This document shows positions 8,012 to 16,994 of a stretch of 64,000 bases of DNA, piece by piece; position 1 is the first letter of the stretch, and each line of letters starts with the position of its first letter. The translations under genes were made by a program, and so were the position numbers. A model generated the notes under the pieces. That model was not told the DNA's origin. It saw nothing but the letters and a program-made list of their open reading frames with translations, and ran no database searches. The DNA comes from Nostoc sp. B(2019). Lineage in GTDB: Bacteria > Cyanobacteriota > Cyanobacteriia > Cyanobacteriales > Nostocaceae. The stretch spans positions 232,867 to 296,866 of the forward strand of contig NZ_WVID01000002.1 of assembly GCF_010091925.1 (NCBI RefSeq), written 5' to 3'.

Positions 8012-9004
8012 ATGTTAGAAAACAAAGATTTTTCAGACGACAAAAACTCTTTAGTTAAAAATATCTTGCTCATAGGCGCAACTGGCTATATTGGTGGAGC
8101 GTTGTGCCGCAAGCTTCATCAAACGCCAGATTTTGCCGTATTCGCGCTTGTACGACCGAGCAGTGACATTGAGGCTATTAAGCCATTTTGTAAGGAAATA
8201 ATCTGCTCAGAAGGAGTGGAAATTGCTAAAAATGATGTCGAAGAAGCAATTCGCAAACATGATGTTAAAACGATAATTAATTTGGCGTGGCACATGCCTC
8301 CAGAATTAACTAAAGAAGCTCAATTGGAGAAAGATCGTATAGCATTAGAAGCAGCTTTACACGGTGCTAGAGCAGTTTCACCAGATATTCACGTAATTGC
8401 AACCAGTGGGAATTTCTCTTTGATAACCGCTGATGGAGGACGAATAACAGAAACACCTCCGCACGAAGGTTTCGCAAAGCCTGACTATGCAGCATGGATT
8501 GATTTAATAGTAAGTGTCAATTTGATGAAGGATGGACTAGTAGAGGAATATATAAGCAATGGAGGTAACGCCTCTATTGTTTATCCCTCATCAGTGTATG
8601 GTTCATCGCCAACCCGTGGGAGTTTCTGGGATTTTGCAATTCAGCAGTTTATTACGGGGAAACCACACCAGGGTTATCAACCGTTTCCACCAGACTTTAT
8701 GACGGCGTGGATTCACGTTGAAGATTTGGCAGATTGCTATATCTCTGCTGCACGAAGAAGTTGCAAAGGAGAGCATTATCTCGCAGCAGGTGAAAATTTA
8801 AGTATTAGCCAGATGGCAACTTTGTTTGCGGAAGCCGCTCAGATAAAATTCCAGTCGCCAATATTTGAAAATAAATACAACGTGGTATTTGATGATTTTA
8901 ATACCAGAACAATACTTCAACTTGAATGGAAGTATAAAGTGGCTGATCAGGTTAAGTCTTGGGTAGAGCGAATCAAAGAGTTAGGGACTTATTTCTTAGA
9001 GTAG
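8012..9004 (+). CDS. NAD-dependent epimerase/dehydratase-like protein (extended SDR)
   Basis: Protein of 330 residues with an N-terminal Rossmann motif G-A-T-G-Y-I-G (residues 22-28) and the later S-V-Y-G-S-S-P-T-R-G and I-H-V-E-D-L-A segments of extended SDRs. The canonical Y-x-x-x-K pair is not visible: at the expected place the sequence reads Y159-A-A-W-I163. It may therefore be a binding protein or an atypical reductase rather than a true sugar epimerase. It lies on the plus strand next to the divergent HGL glycosyltransferase block, but no motif ties it to glycolipid synthesis. Confidence 0.75.
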   Translation: MLENKDFSDDKNSLVKNILLIGATGYIGGALCRKLHQTPDFAVFALVRPSSDIEAIKPFCKEIICSEGVEIAKNDVEEAIRKHDVKTIINLAWHMPPELTKEAQLEKDRIALEAALHGARAVSPDIHVIATSGNFSLITADGGRITETPPHEGFAKPDYAAWIDLIVSVNLMKDGLVEEYISNGGNASIVYPSSVYGSSPTRGSFWDFAIQQFITGKPHQGYQPFPPDFMTAWIHVEDLADCYISAARRSCKGEHYLAAGENLSISQMATLFAEAAQIKFQSPIFENKYNVVFDDFNTRTILQLEWKYKVADQVKSWVERIKELGTYFLE

Positions 9005-9109
9005 ATATGAGCAAGAGACTTGGCAAATCTTGTAGTTTTTACAGTTAAGTCAAAGATTTATCACAGTACAAAGTAATGCTGACAAAGAAGACTTGAGGCG
9101 AAATAAATA

Positions 9110-9129
9110 AAGTCCGCTTTCGCGGACTT
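9110..9129. repeat. 8-bp palindromic hairpin (AGTCCGC family)
   Basis: AAGTCCGC, a 4-nt TTTC loop, then GCGGACTT. It lies downstream of the epimerase-like gene and could act as a terminator on either strand, but there is no following T-run. AGTCC/GGACT arms of the same type recur at 41465-41550. Confidence 0.6.
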
Positions 9130-9615
9130 CGGACATTGGATAAGGTTAAGTTGTCACCAAGAGCGTCTATCAAGATGGTAGACCTAATGTTTATTATTCA
9201 TGACTAAACTTTAAAAATCAAGCTTTGACAATAAAGCATTAGGACTTAACTCCTTAATTTATGTCTTTTAATAATGTTAGTTTAAAATAAATTTCACTGA
9301 GTTTGTATTCCGTATTTAGTTAGGCTAAAAGCCTTTGATAATATAAGCATTAGCAAAATACTGAGCACTATAAACTATTTAAAAACTAGTAATTTATGTT
9401 ACTAAATTTTCAGACATAACTAAGAGATTTATGTCGTTTTTTAAATAAAAATATTTTTGTTCTCTCTGCTGCACTAAAACTTGCAGCATAAAAATTTAAG
9501 CGATCGCCAACTAAAAATCAAGTAATATAATTTTGTCCGTAGTGTTCGCGTAGCGTCTCGGAGAGAGCGATTTATCGCTCTGTTTCAGTCCACCAAGCGT
9601 GAAATTTAGCTATTA

Positions 9616-9634
9616 GCCCGGAAATAATCCGGGC
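9616..9634 (-). terminator. Possible hairpin downstream of hglT
   Basis: GCCCGG-AAATAAT-CCGGGC, a 6-bp all-GC stem about 50 bp downstream of the hglT stop on the minus strand. No clear T-tract follows, so this is a weak terminator candidate or a repeat remnant. Confidence 0.35.
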
Positions 9635-9685
9635 CGGATATGAAGCTAATTAAGAATGGTGCAAGTTTTCAGTTGAATGAAACTC

Positions 9686-10945
9686 TCACACTGCCTCAAC
9701 CTTCTTTGATGTTTCAACAATCTGGTAAAGTTTGTCTTCAAACTTTTGCATACATGCCGACCAATCGAATTCGAGTATAGAAGGACGAGCTTGCCGAGTC
9801 AAATCTGCTTTCAGGTCGGGATTTTCCAGAATTGCAATCACCTTTTGGGCGAAATCTGCCGGGTTGTTGGGTTCAGCAAGGAAGCCGTTGTGTCCAGGGA
9901 ATACCTGCTCTGAAGTTGAGGGAGCAAGCGCAGCAACTACAGGGGTTCCAGACGCCAACGCTTCGTTGTTTGTAGTGCAGAAGTTCTCGGTAACGGATGG
10001 ATTAACAAATACATCCGCTCTAGCGAACCAACCTAAAAGTTCTGCGCCATGAGATTCACCCCACATAGTGATTCCAGATTTAAACTTTTGAGCACGCTCA
10101 CGAATTTCTTCATCTTGGGGGCCGCTACCAACAATAACTAGATGGACATCAGGAATTTTAGCAGCGATCAGCGGATATGCATCTAGAAGTTGGCTAACAT
10201 TCTTTTCCGCAGTAATGCGTCCAACAAACAACAGAGTTGGTCGATTGTCATTGGGAATCGGGTTGTAACAGATATTTCGCGGGTGAAATTTTTCGCAATC
10301 GATACCTTGATAGGGAAGATATTCGGCGCGTTGGCATTTCATTTCCCTGTACTTAATCAATTGTTCTTGAGAAGAAAAGTAATTGAAATCGTAAGACTCA
10401 CTAAATTGCTTGATTAAAGCCGGAATGATTGGACGTACCAAGCTGAAGAACTGATCTCCCAAATAATATTTGATATATGCAACGATATCAGTATGGAAAA
10501 GTGATATTATTGGTGTGCTCGTTCGCCTTGCGTATTCAGTGCCAACAGGGCGACCATAACCTTGCAACAAAAGTGAGTACAATCCTCTCATTTGTGCCGC
10601 TTCTTCAACCACTACAACATCAGGCTGAAAGTTCTCAAGTAACTTGGTATCACTCCAATGTCGATAGTTCAACGGTTGGGGAAGAGATTTGTAGAAAATT
10701 AGCGGCTTGGTGGGGAATGCATAAGCAGAAAAGTTGGGGAAGGGCTGTAGTTCATCCAGTCCTTGCATCGGACGTTTGCCAACTTTTTCGGGGTATTGGC
10801 CGTTGATTTGAGGGTGGACAAGTAAGACTTCATGTCCCTGTTGTAATAACCAGCGAACTCGTTGGTGTACTGCGACCGAAACCCCTGTTAAGAACGGCGC
10901 ATATAATCCTGTAAACAGCGCAATCCGAAGAGGTGGTGTTTTCAT
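9686..10945 (-). CDS. hglT: Heterocyst glycolipid glycosyltransferase HglT (GT4)
   Basis: GT-B glycosyltransferase of family 4, 419 residues. The N-terminal acceptor domain begins R-I-A-L-F-T-G-L-Y-A-P and keeps the G-V-S-V-A-V loop; the C-terminal donor domain has L-L-F-V-G-R-I-T-A-E-K-N and the E-x7-E motif (E-N-F-C-T-T-N-N-E). In Anabaena PCC 7120 the homologous GT4 gene all5341 (hglT) glycosylates the C26 polyol to make the heterocyst glycolipid; here it has the same position between cpcT and the hgd genes. It probably works at the cytoplasmic membrane with UDP-glucose. Last gene of the minus-strand block hgdB-hgdC-hgdA-GT2-DUF2141-GT2-hglT. Confidence 0.85.
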   Translation of the reverse strand: MKTPPLRIALFTGLYAPFLTGVSVAVHQRVRWLLQQGHEVLLVHPQINGQYPEKVGKRPMQGLDELQPFPNFSAYAFPTKPLIFYKSLPQPLNYRHWSDTKLLENFQPDVVVVEEAAQMRGLYSLLLQGYGRPVGTEYARRTSTPIISLFHTDIVAYIKYYLGDQFFSLVRPIIPALIKQFSESYDFNYFSSQEQLIKYREMKCQRAEYLPYQGIDCEKFHPRNICYNPIPNDNRPTLLFVGRITAEKNVSQLLDAYPLIAAKIPDVHLVIVGSGPQDEEIRERAQKFKSGITMWGESHGAELLGWFARADVFVNPSVTENFCTTNNEALASGTPVVAALAPSTSEQVFPGHNGFLAEPNNPADFAQKVIAILENPDLKADLTRQARPSILEFDWSACMQKFEDKLYQIVETSKKVEAV

Positions 10946-11009
10946 GGTGCAAGATAATGTTTTTTAATTTGTCATTTGTCCTCTCTTACAAAGTTCTGAT
11001 CGGAGGAAG

Positions 11010-11034
11010 CCTCTCTACGAGACGCTCCGCGAAC
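11010..11034. repeat. Interspersed GAGACGCT repeat
   Basis: A 25-nt segment containing CTACGAGACGCTCCGCGAAC; the reverse complement of 9544-9568 matches it at most positions. Related units are at 18960-19000 and 58868-58905. Short TTTGTCATTTGTCA units follow to about 11075. Confidence 0.6.
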
Positions 11035-11203
11035 CGCTCAGACTTTGCGCTTTGTCATTTGTCACTTGTCATTTGTCTTTATACCAATTCTTTAAATTAA
11101 GGCTAGAAATGATTTCCTTAAGAAACTACGAATTACAAATTGGTATTAGTTGGTTGTAGCGATAAACTAATGACCAATAACTAATGACTAATGACCAATG
11201 ACG

Positions 11204-12463
11204 TTAAAGAGAAACCTTACTATCAACAGGTTGATCCAACCATTGATAAGGGCGGTATTCAACTAGCCGGATATTCCAAGGCCCTTTGACTCGATAGCTG
11301 ACACCGCGCCAGGTGACTGTTGATATCCACAGTGATGATACTAGGGCTAACCCATAAACCCACTGTGTGAGGGGAATCCCAATCAACATTTTGATGATTG
11401 TGACAGCTGATAATTCTGTCATCGGCTGATCATTTAAGCGAATTACTTGCTGTATACCACGCTCTACAATGAGCATTAGCAACAGTAATCCGATGGTGTA
11501 GATGCTATAGCTTTGAAATAAAAGAGCCGCTGTTTCCCATTGTGTCTCTAACAACGACTCTAAAAATAACACTACGACTGTAGTAGGAAACAGGATGCTA
11601 GAAACCGCTTCACTAACTAAAGCTAACCATTGTGGGTGATAAAGTCGAGAACAAACCATCAGGCGCTTGAGATGGTCTAGTAAGCTCGATAAATCACTCT
11701 CTTCACGATTGACTATCAATAGAGAAGGCACAAATTTTACTTGTAAACCTTGTTTTTTCAAGGCTTTGTGAATCATGAGATCTTCGCCTAAAGCTTGCGC
11801 CCATTTATCTAGTAGTCCTGTTTGGTGAAGCACTTCTGTTTTTACAGCCAAAGTCCCACCCCAAGGAATTTGGAAGAGGAACATTTGCACTACTGTAGAT
11901 ACGTTACCTATGTACCGTACTAAAGATCCCCAATGCTTACCTGTTGGCACATACCAACGATTACCAGTTGTTGCCCCAACTTTGGCATCAGCTAGAGGAC
12001 TGATTAATTCTCGCAGCCAATTGGGATGGACTATTGTATCGGCATCTACTAAAGCAATCACTTTGTAAGAATCGTCTAACTCACGGACAGCTTGCACTAG
12101 GGAACTGCATTTGAGGCTACAATTGTTGCGTACGATTCTCAGAGGACTAATTTGAACGTTAGTTGCTCCTTGCTCTGTGATGGTATTGCTGGCGATTTTC
12201 CAAGCAGGATCTTCGTGACTATCAACAATCAGCTTTAAATGATAGTTTGGATAGTTCTGCTTGAGGAGCGATCGCAAACAGTTTGGTAAAAAAGGATCGG
12301 CTCCACGTAAGCAAAGAATCACTGCTGTTTTAGGTAACTGGTCATCTGGCAATAAGTTTTTTTGAGACAAGCGCAGATACCATATAAAGACAAGTGTTAA
12401 AAACACTTGAATAGCCAGCCAACCTAGCAAAGACTTAGACAGAAATATCGTCAAATCTTTCAT
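11204..12463 (-). CDS. Membrane-bound family-2 glycosyltransferase (ceramide glucosyltransferase-like)
   Basis: GT2 enzyme of 419 residues with an N-terminal membrane anchor (about residues 10-31), a cytosolic GT-A domain and hydrophobic C-terminal segments (roughly 285-310, 320-335 and 360-390). Visible motifs are V-D-A-D-T (DxD, nucleotide sugar/metal) and G-E-D-L-M-I-H (the ED acid motif). The layout resembles GT21/HpnI-type enzymes that glycosylate lipids on the cytoplasmic face. It is the counterpart of all5342 in the HGL island of PCC 7120. A second sugar transfer onto a lipid is plausible, but the acceptor is unproven. Confidence 0.8.
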   Translation of the reverse strand: MKDLTIFLSKSLLGWLAIQVFLTLVFIWYLRLSQKNLLPDDQLPKTAVILCLRGADPFLPNCLRSLLKQNYPNYHLKLIVDSHEDPAWKIASNTITEQGATNVQISPLRIVRNNCSLKCSSLVQAVRELDDSYKVIALVDADTIVHPNWLRELISPLADAKVGATTGNRWYVPTGKHWGSLVRYIGNVSTVVQMFLFQIPWGGTLAVKTEVLHQTGLLDKWAQALGEDLMIHKALKKQGLQVKFVPSLLIVNREESDLSSLLDHLKRLMVCSRLYHPQWLALVSEAVSSILFPTTVVVLFLESLLETQWETAALLFQSYSIYTIGLLLLMLIVERGIQQVIRLNDQPMTELSAVTIIKMLIGIPLTQWVYGLALVSSLWISTVTWRGVSYRVKGPWNIRLVEYRPYQWLDQPVDSKVSL

Positions 12464-12643
12464 TAAATTTGAGTCTCCGGCAGAATATCGGCTTGTTTAT
12501 TAAGAAGGGGAAGGGGGAAGGTGAAGGGGAAGGGGAAGGGGGAAGGGTAAAAAGCTTTTTGGTATTGCAGAGCCACTGCGGGAACAGGGGGTTTACCCCG
12601 TGAGCAAGTGGCATGGCTGTTCAATCCCTTTTACCTTTAACCC

Positions 12644-12727
12644 TTCGGGTGACGCTCCTACGTCGCTAACGCTTCGCTAACGCCAGTTGCCTGCGGAGGG
12701 AAACCCTCCCGCAGCACTGGTCTCACC
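12644..12727. repeat. Palindromic interspersed repeat (CGCCAGT...ACTGG type)
   Basis: Contains CGCCAGTTGCCTGCGGAGGG and its pairing half CCCTCCCGCAGCACTGG, with CTAACGCTTCGCTAACG ahead of it. The same family, in reverse orientation, is translated in frame inside the GH116 gene at 63297-63340, and looser relatives lie at 57462-57595. Lies downstream of the DUF2141 gene on the minus strand. Confidence 0.7.
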
Positions 12728-12741
12728 TTTTCCCCTCCTAT

Positions 12742-13209
12742 TTATGGATCAAGCGAATATTTCATGACAATGTTGAGTGTTGTATTTTTGTTGACTGCAA
12801 CACTAGCATCACGAAACTTTGGTGTTCCTGTTTGGATTGAGACAGTGGGATTTTTGGAAATGCCAAAACCTTCTTGGGGAATACCGAAAAAGTCTGTATT
12901 GAGTTTGCGATCGCCATTTTGATCGTCAACTACGGCGACAGCATAAGCCCCAGGTTTCAAGCCAGAGAATACTTTTTTGACAGAATTTCCGGTAATTTTA
13001 GCGCAGCCGCTTTGAACTTCGCTGGTATCACTCAGAGGAAAACCTCGCTCATTTGCGAAAACTCTAAAACAAATCTCACCTTTTTGGTGACGGATGCCAT
13101 TTACCGCAATAGTCAGTGTTGCAGTCTGCTCAGCATTTACGGTTTCAGCAAGGCTGAGGCTCATTAAAGTAGCAAGCAAAAAATGATGGAAGCAAGATAT
13201 TTTCAGCAT
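12742..13209 (-). CDS. DUF2141 secreted protein
   Basis: Protein of 155 residues with a signal peptide (hydrophobic segment about 8-22, probable cleavage near A-E-Q at 25-27). The mature part is a predicted beta-sandwich with the DUF2141 signature G-x-I-C-F-R-V-F, the loop L-K-P-G-A-Y-A-V-A-V-V-D-D-Q-N-G-D and F-G-I-P-Q-E-G-F-G. Two cysteines (in I-C-F-R and S-G-C-A) could form a disulfide. The function of DUF2141 is unknown. Its position between two GT2 genes of the HGL island, as in PCC 7120, suggests a periplasmic accessory role in envelope glycolipid deposition; this is inference from location only. Confidence 0.82.
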   Translation of the reverse strand: MLKISCFHHFLLATLMSLSLAETVNAEQTATLTIAVNGIRHQKGEICFRVFANERGFPLSDTSEVQSGCAKITGNSVKKVFSGLKPGAYAVAVVDDQNGDRKLNTDFFGIPQEGFGISKNPTVSIQTGTPKFRDASVAVNKNTTLNIVMKYSLDP

Positions 13210-13298
13210 AATATGATGATGAAAAAAGTGATTTTGGGTTTTAGATTGGCGTTTAACAAAAGCTGTGAATGCAAGCTTTTATTCTTCGCGCTATTAGT

Positions 13299-14282
13299 TC
13301 AAAGCGTGATTTGCGGTTCTTGAATTGCTACTCGTTGCCAATTTTTCCAAAGTCCTTGCAGCACTTTCAGAAAATCTTTCAGCAGAAGAGACTCTGTACC
13401 TTTTAACTGCTGATATATACTTATATGGCAACATAGCCGCTCATATAAACTCAATTTGAACAGCCATACAGAGAGCGCGTACTCCCATAAAATTCTCCAA
13501 TGAGGAAACAAAACTTGCCCATTTTTGGCTGAATCAAACCAGACTGTATATGAATAGAAATCCGGCAGCATCTTCAATGAATATTTGGGATTATTGTTAG
13601 TAAACGACAAATAATCAGGAAAAAACATACTCATTGATTGTTGGGGATGGCTTCTTGCAAAGAATAGGTATTCAGGGATTTCATAAAATCGACCAAGAAG
13701 ACCTAGCCTTGACAATAAAATTCCATCTGCAAGACCATAACTCCCCATAGGTGGTATCGCCTTGATAGCACTAGCTCGAATTACTCCGTAACATTGATAA
13801 CATAAATGTTTAGTAAGCAATTCGTGAAAACGCTTGTGTGGTTGTACTAAATCTGTCTTGAGCTTAATGTTGTAGTTTTGGAGAAATTTACCCTGTTCAT
13901 CAATGAAAGATACCTGGGAGTGGCACAAAATTACAGTAGGGTCTTTATCAAGTACCTCCACACATTTCATGAGAAAATCAGGCGCATGTAGGTCATCATA
14001 AGCTGCCCATTTAAAGTATTCACCCGCAGACAATTCAAAGGTACGATTGAAGTTACGAGCGCAACCGATATTCTTTTGATTGCGGTAGTAACGTATACGT
14101 TGGTCTTGAACAGCATAAGCTCTACAAATTTCCTCAGTTTTGTCTGTAGATGCATTATCTGAAATAATTAGCTCAAAATCTTCAAAGGTCTGAACCAAGA
14201 GTGAATCTATGGCTTCTTTGAGAAATTTTTCGCCATTGTATACAGGTAATCCAATACTCAATCGCGGCTGACTACTGCTCAT
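13299..14282 (-). CDS. Family-2 glycosyltransferase
   Basis: Soluble-type GT-A glycosyltransferase, about 327 residues from the ATG at 14282 (a TTG three codons upstream is also in frame). N-terminal motifs: L-S-I-G-L-P-V-Y-N-G, I-I-S-D-N-A-S-T-D-K-T and the metal-binding A-A-Y-D-D (D-D in place of DxD). The C-terminal third is unlike the common Rhamnosyl/WcaA enzymes and rich in aromatic residues. It corresponds to all5344 in the PCC 7120 island, between the DUF2141 gene and hgdA. The sugar and acceptor are unknown; a role in envelope glycolipid or polysaccharide is a location-based guess. Confidence 0.8.
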   Translation of the reverse strand: MSSSQPRLSIGLPVYNGEKFLKEAIDSLLVQTFEDFELIISDNASTDKTEEICRAYAVQDQRIRYYRNQKNIGCARNFNRTFELSAGEYFKWAAYDDLHAPDFLMKCVEVLDKDPTVILCHSQVSFIDEQGKFLQNYNIKLKTDLVQPHKRFHELLTKHLCYQCYGVIRASAIKAIPPMGSYGLADGILLSRLGLLGRFYEIPEYLFFARSHPQQSMSMFFPDYLSFTNNNPKYSLKMLPDFYSYTVWFDSAKNGQVLFPHWRILWEYALSVWLFKLSLYERLCCHISIYQQLKGTESLLLKDFLKVLQGLWKNWQRVAIQEPQITL

Positions 14283-14588
14283 AGTAAACAAGGTTTTGGA
14301 AAATCCCTAGCTTATTTTATCAATTTGTGAATATCCGGTTTTTCAGCCATTAATATATTCACTAAAATCTCGGTTTTCTATAAATTATTGCTCTCTAGTT
14401 AAATAAACTTTGTGCTTTATTGATGTAATAAATATATGCAAAAGACATAAAATCTATCACTAGAAAGATGGTATTAATCAAATGATCATTTTTGGTCTAT
14501 TAAAATAAATTTTGGTAAAGTTATTTTAATAGACCATAGTTCGTAGTTGGCGCTTCAGCGCTAAAGCGCTAACTACTAACTCATCTCA
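14283..14588. other. AT-rich intergenic region with a 12-bp palindromic repeat
   Basis: About 306 bp between hgdA and the GT2 gene. The only structure is the hairpin at 14543-14576. The gap is long enough to hold a separate promoter for the GT2 gene. Confidence 0.5.
14543..14576. repeat. Hairpin repeat (TTCAGCGCTAAAGCGCT family)
   Basis: GTAGTTGGCGCT pairs with AGCGCTAACTAC across a 10-nt loop. A relative at 27610-27653 reads TTCAGCACTAAAGTGCTTAC where this one reads TTCAGCGCTAAAGCGCTAAC: the A/G and T/C differences keep the inner AGCRCT/AGYGCT stem paired. Confidence 0.7.
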
Positions 14589-15593
14589 TTACTGAAGCAA
14601 CCTTTGAATATCTGTTTTTTGCAGCCATTCATGTGTTAGCTGCATTCCTTCTTCTAAATCAATTGTTGGTTTGAAATTTAACAGACTTTGTGCTTTGGCA
14701 ATAGAACAGGCATAGGGACGAGTCATAAAATCTATAGACTCCGGTAGAATATCTACTTTTTTCCGAAAAAGTTTTTGTCCTTGGACGCGCAACCGCAAAA
14801 ACAATTTGATTTCATCTTTTGGTAATGAAAGCGGTGCAGGTAAACTTTCCATTGCCGCTAAGCGCATAAAATACTCTTTCCAGGAAGTTTCTTGTCCGTC
14901 GGTGATATTAAAAATTTCACCATAAGTTTCTTTTTCTATTGCCAGAAAGATGCCATCAATTAGGTTGTCTATATACACATGATTTATAACTCCTTTGCCA
15001 TCGTTAGCATAAGCAAATAATTTTTGGCGCATCATGTGAATTGGTCGGACTATCCAGGGAATACTCCCAGGGCCGTAAATATCTCCGGCTCGAATAATAA
15101 TAATGCCAAAATCTGGTGAAGCATTTAGTTCTAAAAGTGCTATTTCAGCTTCTATTTTTGTTTGGCAATAGGGATTATTTTCGCTAGAGATTGGCTCGGA
15201 TTCTGTGACGCCATCAGGATAATCAAAACCGTAGACCATCACACTGGAGAGATGCACAAATGTTTTAACACCGGCATCTTTAGCAGCTTTAGCCATGTTG
15301 ACACTACCGCCAACATTGATTTCTCGAAAATGATTGATTGAGCCTGCTTCTTGGGCAATTTGGGCTGTATGTAAAACAATGTCTACTCCCTGACAAGCCT
15401 TTTTTGCAGTGGTGGGATCTGTAATGTTGCCAACAATTACATCAATACCTAAACTCTGCGCTTGTTTGTTTTGTTCTGTGGAATTTTGTAGACCACGAAC
15501 TTTCATTCCCTGCGCTATGGCTAACTCGGCTGTACGTAAACCGATAAATTCGTCAATATCGGTAATCAGGAGAGTTTTATTTTTGAGGTTCAT
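14589..15593 (-). CDS. hgdA: UDP-galactose 4-epimerase-like HgdA
   Basis: Extended SDR of 334 residues. S-S-V-M-V-Y-G and the catalytic Y-C-Q-T-K pair are present, followed by R-A-G-D-I-Y-G-P-G and V-Y-I-D-N-L. The N-terminal glycine motif is degenerate: I-T-D-I-D-E-F-I-G instead of T-G-A-T-G-F-I-G, so the first two glycines are Asp residues. In PCC 7120 the gene in this position (all5345, hgdA) encodes a UDP-galactose 4-epimerase needed for normal heterocyst glycolipid composition. It lies 135 bp downstream of hgdC on the same strand. NAD binding may be adapted around the altered loop. Confidence 0.8.
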   Translation of the reverse strand: MNLKNKTLLITDIDEFIGLRTAELAIAQGMKVRGLQNSTEQNKQAQSLGIDVIVGNITDPTTAKKACQGVDIVLHTAQIAQEAGSINHFREINVGGSVNMAKAAKDAGVKTFVHLSSVMVYGFDYPDGVTESEPISSENNPYCQTKIEAEIALLELNASPDFGIIIIRAGDIYGPGSIPWIVRPIHMMRQKLFAYANDGKGVINHVYIDNLIDGIFLAIEKETYGEIFNITDGQETSWKEYFMRLAAMESLPAPLSLPKDEIKLFLRLRVQGQKLFRKKVDILPESIDFMTRPYACSIAKAQSLLNFKPTIDLEEGMQLTHEWLQKTDIQRLLQ

Positions 15594-15728
15594 ATTGCAG
15601 GCTTTTTTGGTAGATTGATTTGTGTTTAATTTGTCGGTTATAAGACTGTGATCCGCCGTAGGAGTTAGTACAGCGATCGCTTGCTTAGTTGCATATATAA
15701 TTGGATGAGTTTGATTGCTATGAATTCG

Positions 15729-16907
15729 CTAGAAAATATCTCCCGGATCTGCGGAACGGAGTTTATTAATCGCCAGCGCTCCAGAAGTAATGCACATGAG
15801 GATTGTTGATGTGAGGACAATTACTGCATTATTAACAGTCATGATTATTGGCAATTTTGTAGCTTTCATGGCAAAGTCATATAAACCTACAGAAGCAATA
15901 AAGCCTGGTATATAACTTAAGATTGCCAAGATTAAAGCCTGTTGAAAAACCACATTCAATAAATAATTATTTGCATAACCTATCGCTTTTAAAGTTGCGT
16001 AAGCAATGAACTGCGTAGTAATGTTGCTGTAAAGAATTTGATAGACAATGACTACACCAACTACAGCAGCCATTGTCAGCATCAAATTGAGAATAAAACC
16101 AATAGGTGTTCTGACAGACCAATATTTTTTCTCAAAATCAATAAAGCCTTGACGAGTAAAAACTTGGATATCATTAGGTAAGCTGGCTTGCAAATTTTTC
16201 AGCACTTGTTCTGGATCAGCACCAGGTTTAAGGACAATCACACCGACATCGATCATTTCTGCCGGACGGCTATTTGGATTTATTCTTAAGAAAGTAGAGT
16301 CACTGACAATTAAATTGCCATCTACTCCAAAGGAAGGGCCTAAGCTAAATAAGCCACCAACTCTCACCCTATAGCCAATTAATGAATTAAAGGGGAATAT
16401 TTCAATTGTCTGCTCAGTATCTCCCACATTAAATTGTTCAGCAATTGGCCCAAACTCTGTACGCGAATCCCGGTCAAAAAGCATGACATCGGGAATTTTT
16501 AGTTTATCTAAATTTCTATCAACCTCTGGAATATTCATCACAGGGTTTCCTGGATCGAAACCAATCACATATATTGAATATTTCTCTCCAGTTGCAGGAT
16601 TTTTTAATTTTGCAAACTGTAAATACATGGGGCTAACTGACTCTACACCATCAAACCCCAGAGCTTGGTACAAACGAGTTCGTGAAAAACTTTGATTTGA
16701 GGTCAAAGATTTATATTGCGAACTGACTAAAAATAGATCTCCTCGCAGATTTTGATGCACTGCGGTAGCGCTAGAATAAAGAGCATCTTGGAAACCAAGT
16801 TGCACAAACATTAGCAGCACAATAAAAGCAATACCCGCTACAGCTACTACAAAACGCACTTTTTGTTGAGCTAGCTGTAGCCATGCCAAAGGAATCTTAA
16901 AATTCAT
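15729..16907 (-). CDS. hgdC: ABC exporter permease HgdC (DevC family)
   Basis: DevC-family permease of 392 residues with MacB/FtsX-like topology: one N-terminal membrane helix (about 18-40), a large periplasmic domain (about 45-270), and three C-terminal helices (about 275-300, 320-345, 360-385). It follows hgdB with an 87-bp gap, matching all5347-all5346 in PCC 7120, where hgdB and hgdC affect the glycolipid layer. No DevA-type ATPase gene is present in the window, so an ATPase encoded elsewhere must energise it. DevC family versus HgdC identity is based on synteny. Confidence 0.85.
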   Translation of the reverse strand: MNFKIPLAWLQLAQQKVRFVVAVAGIAFIVLLMFVQLGFQDALYSSATAVHQNLRGDLFLVSSQYKSLTSNQSFSRTRLYQALGFDGVESVSPMYLQFAKLKNPATGEKYSIYVIGFDPGNPVMNIPEVDRNLDKLKIPDVMLFDRDSRTEFGPIAEQFNVGDTEQTIEIFPFNSLIGYRVRVGGLFSLGPSFGVDGNLIVSDSTFLRINPNSRPAEMIDVGVIVLKPGADPEQVLKNLQASLPNDIQVFTRQGFIDFEKKYWSVRTPIGFILNLMLTMAAVVGVVIVYQILYSNITTQFIAYATLKAIGYANNYLLNVVFQQALILAILSYIPGFIASVGLYDFAMKATKLPIIMTVNNAVIVLTSTILMCITSGALAINKLRSADPGDIF

Positions 16908-16994
16908 GGATTTACTTGTTATTTGTTATTTGTCAGTTGTCATTAGTTGTAACCGCTAACTACTAACCTATGACCCTTGACTCTTGACCCTTGA

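Larger units (their letters stand above)
9005..9685. other. Convergent intergenic region with palindromic repeats
   Basis: About 680 bp between the epimerase-like gene and the end of hglT. It holds a perfect 8-bp hairpin at 9110-9129 (AAGTCCGC-TTTC-GCGGACTT), a member of the GTAGCGTCTC repeat family at 9544-9568 whose inverted relative lies at 11010-11034, and a 6-bp GC hairpin at 9616-9634. No ORF of interest. Confidence 0.6.
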
